7,601 nt of DNA. Origin: CADAWZ01 sp045114665. Lineage in GTDB: Bacteria; Vulcanimicrobiota; CADAWZ01. Below, piece by piece: positions 5,351 to 7,601 of the stretch; the first letter of the stretch is position 1; each line of letters begins with the position of its first letter. Where the stretch lies: assembly GCA_045114665.1 (NCBI GenBank), contig JBGUKW010000233.1, forward strand, positions 1-7,601, given 5' to 3'. Under the pieces are notes generated by a model. It had not been told where the DNA came from, did not search any database, and was given only the letters and a program-made list of their open reading frames with translations. A program made the translations under genes and the position numbers.

Positions 5351-6265
5351 ATGTTAAAAAATCTTGTAAATTTACCTTATTTTTTTAAAGAAGTTTTCTT
5401 TAATATGAAAAGAAATCTTCTTATGACTGTAGCTTCAGCATCTACAGTTATGATTTTATCACTTATTTTAGGATTTTTTATAATTGCCGTTATGAATTTA
5501 AATTATTTAAGTGAAAGGATTGTAAAAGATATACAAATTGTCGCTTATATAAGAAACGGCATTTCCAAAAGTGATATGAAACTTTTACAAAATAAAATTG
5601 CTGTAATAAAAGATGTAACAGATGTAAAATTTATTTCTAAAGATGAAGCATTAAAAAATATGCGTAAGAAAATGGGAGCTTCTCTTGAACTTGAAGATAT
5701 AGGAGAAAATCCACTTCCAGATTCTTTTGAAATAAAAATAGCAGATTATGATAAAATAACAGATGTTGCAGATAAAATAAAAACAAATTCTGAGATAGAA
5801 GATGTAAAATATGGTGAGGACATCACAAAAAATCTTCTTTCGATAAACAAAGCAGTAAAAACAGGTGGAACATTAATTATTTTAGCACTTATGGCAGCAA
5901 CTGTTTTTATTGTAAGTAATACAATTAGAATTACTGTTTATGCAAGAAGAAGAGAAATTGCTGTAATGCAACTTGTCGGAGCTACAAACTGGTTTATAAG
6001 ATGGCCATTTGTTCTTGAAGGTATTCTATATGGCTTCTTTGGTGCGATAAGTGCTTTGATAATTCTTTCTATAGCATATTCGAATTTTATACCACATATT
6101 TTGCAGGCACTTCCATTTTTGACATTGGTAAAACCTGAAAATCTCACATTCCGATTATTTTTTATTTTGATGCTCACTGGAATATTTGTTGGAACTGTTG
6201 GCAGTTGGATCTCTGCAAATAAATATTTGAAAAATTTCATAAGTAGAAGTAAATATAATGTATAA
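5351..6265 (+). CDS. ftsX: Cell division protein FtsX
   Basis: This is the inner-membrane subunit of FtsEX; its extracytoplasmic domain passes the FtsE ATPase cycle to a peptidoglycan hydrolase or its activator. The 304-residue protein has FtsX topology: a cytoplasmic N-terminus with PYFFKEVFFNMKRN, TM1 about 25-48, a large extracytoplasmic domain (about 49-170) including IQIVAYI and ISKDEAL, TM2 about 173-194, the conserved ARRREIAVMQLVGAT loop, TM3 about 220-246 and TM4 about 267-288. An in-frame TAA at 5345 rules out an earlier start. The ATG at 5351 retains the family's N-terminus, but the best ribosome-binding G-run (5329-5332) is about 18 bases away, so initiation may be weak or atypical. 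It overlaps envC by 8 bases. Its distance from ftsE is unusual. Confidence 0.92.
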   Translation: MLKNLVNLPYFFKEVFFNMKRNLLMTVASASTVMILSLILGFFIIAVMNLNYLSERIVKDIQIVAYIRNGISKSDMKLLQNKIAVIKDVTDVKFISKDEALKNMRKKMGASLELEDIGENPLPDSFEIKIADYDKITDVADKIKTNSEIEDVKYGEDITKNLLSINKAVKTGGTLIILALMAATVFIVSNTIRITVYARRREIAVMQLVGATNWFIRWPFVLEGILYGFFGAISALIILSIAYSNFIPHILQALPFLTLVKPENLTFRLFFILMLTGIFVGTVGSWISANKYLKNFISRSKYNV

Positions 6266-7466
6266 AATAATTAGTATAATACTTATTTCAATTTTCATAT
6301 CTCTTGTTTTTGTAATGCCTGTTGAATCAGCTCAATCAAAAGAAGCAAAGGCAAAGATATTGCGATTAAAACAGCAAGAACAAAGGCAAAAAGTCAATCA
6401 GTCGAGAGAAAAACTCGATGCTGAAAAGAGCAAACTTGATGAGTTCAATGCAAGGGAATCTGAATTGGCTTCTAAGGTCAAAAAGACTGAAGAATCACTT
6501 TGGAAGACCGAAAATGAAATCAGATATACAATTTTTGAACAAGATAAATTGAGTGCTGATATTCAGGAAACTAAAAATCAGATTGAGCAGTTAAAAATTG
6601 ATATAGCTGATTCAAGAAAAAAATTGTCTGGTCGTCTTAAAGAAGTTAACAAAAGGCAGATGTCCGACTATTGGGCTGTTCTTTTTAAATCAGATAATTT
6701 TTATGATTTTGTTACAAGGCTTGATTTTATCAAAAAAATCACACAAAATGACATAAAAGAGATAAAGAAGTTAAGAGAACAGAGATTGAAATTAGAACAT
6801 CAAGAAGAACAACTTATTTCTCTTAGAAATGAATTGATTGAGGCAGAAAAGAGATATAGGGAACAGCAGATGAGAGAAATGCAACTCAGAGCAGAACAGA
6901 AATCTGTTTTGGATCAGGTATCTGCTCAAAAAGCTGTTCAATCAAAACTTGTATATGATTTGGAATTTATGACAAGGGGAGAAAATGCTGAACTTGAAGA
7001 GTTGATCCGACAAGAACAGGCTCTTTATGCAGGTCAAACAAGAAAAATTAAACCTGCAGGAAAACCTCAAAAAGTCGTTTCTTCCAGCTCTTTTATTTGG
7101 CCTGTAAGAGGAGTTATAACTTCGCCTTTTGGATACAGAATGCACCCAATAAGAGGCAGATATATATTCCATTCAGGAATAGATATTGGTGTTGCCAGTG
7201 GAACTCCTATTAAATGTTCTGCAAATGGAACTGTTATAATGTCAACTTGGTATGGCGGTTATGGAAATTGCATAATAGTTGATCACGGTGGCGGTTGGTC
7301 AACACTTTATGGACATTGTAGTGCTTTGTATGTAAGTAAGGGAAAAACAGTTATGCAGGGAACGGTCATTGGAGCTGTTGGCTCAACAGGTATGAGTACT
7401 GGACCACATCTTCATTTTGAAGTCAGATATAATGGCTCACCAGTCGACCCAAGGTCAAGGTTGTAA
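6258..7466 (+). CDS. envC: EnvC-like murein hydrolase (activator), M23 peptidase with coiled coil
   Basis: This is predicted to be an exported septal peptidoglycan endopeptidase or hydrolase activator controlled by FtsEX. The 402-residue protein begins with a signal peptide (hydrophobic 4-20, likely cleavage near VESA-QS, residues 22-26). A long, charged coiled coil follows (about 27-225, rich in E, K and Q), the part that docks on FtsX in the EnvC/PcsB type. A short linker leads to a C-terminal M23 (LytM) domain (about 275-402). The zinc ligands His305, Asp309 (HSGID) and His386, and the catalytic His353 (LYGH) and His384 (HLHFE), are all present, unlike classical EnvC, whose LytM site is degenerate. 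The ATG overlaps the ftsX stop by 8 bases, indicating translational coupling. The symbol follows context; whether it cleaves by itself or activates an amidase is open. Confidence 0.87.
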   Translation: MYKIISIILISIFISLVFVMPVESAQSKEAKAKILRLKQQEQRQKVNQSREKLDAEKSKLDEFNARESELASKVKKTEESLWKTENEIRYTIFEQDKLSADIQETKNQIEQLKIDIADSRKKLSGRLKEVNKRQMSDYWAVLFKSDNFYDFVTRLDFIKKITQNDIKEIKKLREQRLKLEHQEEQLISLRNELIEAEKRYREQQMREMQLRAEQKSVLDQVSAQKAVQSKLVYDLEFMTRGENAELEELIRQEQALYAGQTRKIKPAGKPQKVVSSSSFIWPVRGVITSPFGYRMHPIRGRYIFHSGIDIGVASGTPIKCSANGTVIMSTWYGGYGNCIIVDHGGGWSTLYGHCSALYVSKGKTVMQGTVIGAVGSTGMSTGPHLHFEVRYNGSPVDPRSRL

Positions 7467-7471
7467 AACAG

Positions 7472-7601
7472 ATGAAGATAAAACTAAAAAAGAATACAAA
7501 TAATGACAAATCTGATTTTTGGAAAGATTTAAAAGAGATTTTAAGAAATATTATAGCTGGTGATATAAGTGATGAAGCTAAACTTACCTTAATTATTTTC
7601 A
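7472..7601 (+). CDS. Start of a further operon gene, truncated by the window end
   Basis: An ATG 6 bases after the envC stop opens a frame with no stop for the remaining 43 codons. A CAAGG at 7456-7460, inside the end of envC, could be the ribosome binding site. The visible N-terminus is Lys/Asn-rich, then has an amphipathic stretch (FWKDLKEILRNII) and a possible hydrophobic start (LTLIIF) at the edge. I do not recognise it. A protease of the S41/Ctp type often follows envC-like genes in other bacteria, but nothing visible here supports that. Confidence 0.6.
   Translation, partial: MKIKLKKNTNNDKSDFWKDLKEILRNIIAGDISDEAKLTLIIF

Noticed and set aside
5938..6240. Minus-strand 100-codon open frame within ftsX
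   Set aside because: It is a shadow of the conserved FtsX membrane segments, with no ribosome binding site or family resemblance.

Overview
The window is AT-rich (mostly A/T-ending codons) and reads entirely on the + strand. It looks like a cell-envelope and division operon from a bacterium I cannot place. CsaB, an envelope pyruvyl transferase usually linked to SLH-type surface-layer anchoring, together with FtsE, FtsX and an EnvC-like M23 protein, fits an AT-rich lineage with an S-layer or SLH-anchored envelope. Negativicutes-like or non-photosynthetic cyanobacterial relatives are possible, but the sequence does not decide this.

Layout. Positions 1-325 have no gene. They hold a small palindrome (29-49) and a 166-base inverted-repeat element (108-273) that resembles a non-autonomous transposable element. 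csaB (326-1504) follows and overlaps ftsE (1488-2180). A two-gene accessory module then separates ftsE from ftsX. It contains a cytoplasmic protein with two zinc ribbons, a Gln-rich linker and a DUF6273-like C-terminal domain (2251-3507), and an AAA-ATPase-like/PD-(D/E)XK (DUF1703-type) protein (3569-5116). A gene-free stretch (5117-5350) carries a decayed relative of the 108-273 element, a strong hairpin and a plausible promoter. ftsX (5351-6265) overlaps envC (6258-7466), and a further gene starts at 7472 and runs off the window.

How the genes fit together. FtsE (ATPase) and FtsX (membrane subunit) form an ABC-type complex that activates a periplasmic peptidoglycan hydrolase. The adjacent EnvC-like protein has a signal peptide, a long coiled coil and an M23 domain with all expected zinc and catalytic residues, so it may be the hydrolase itself and not only an activator. 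CsaB links the operon to envelope polymer modification.

Most notable points. (1) The normally adjacent ftsE and ftsX are split by about 3.2 kb. An 11-base direct repeat (2216-2226 and 5272-5282) brackets the two inserted genes, which suggests module insertion. (2) The last ~30 codons of the DUF6273-like gene differ sharply in composition from the rest of the gene (12 of 28 codons end in C, against 6 of 140 just upstream) and encode a D/N/Y/G-rich patch between two conserved-looking motifs. This resembles the variable region of a diversity-generating retroelement target or a recombined cassette. No reverse transcriptase or template repeat is in the window, so this is a hypothesis. (3) The same inverted-repeat family occurs upstream of csaB and upstream of ftsX, and the second copy may supply the ftsX promoter.
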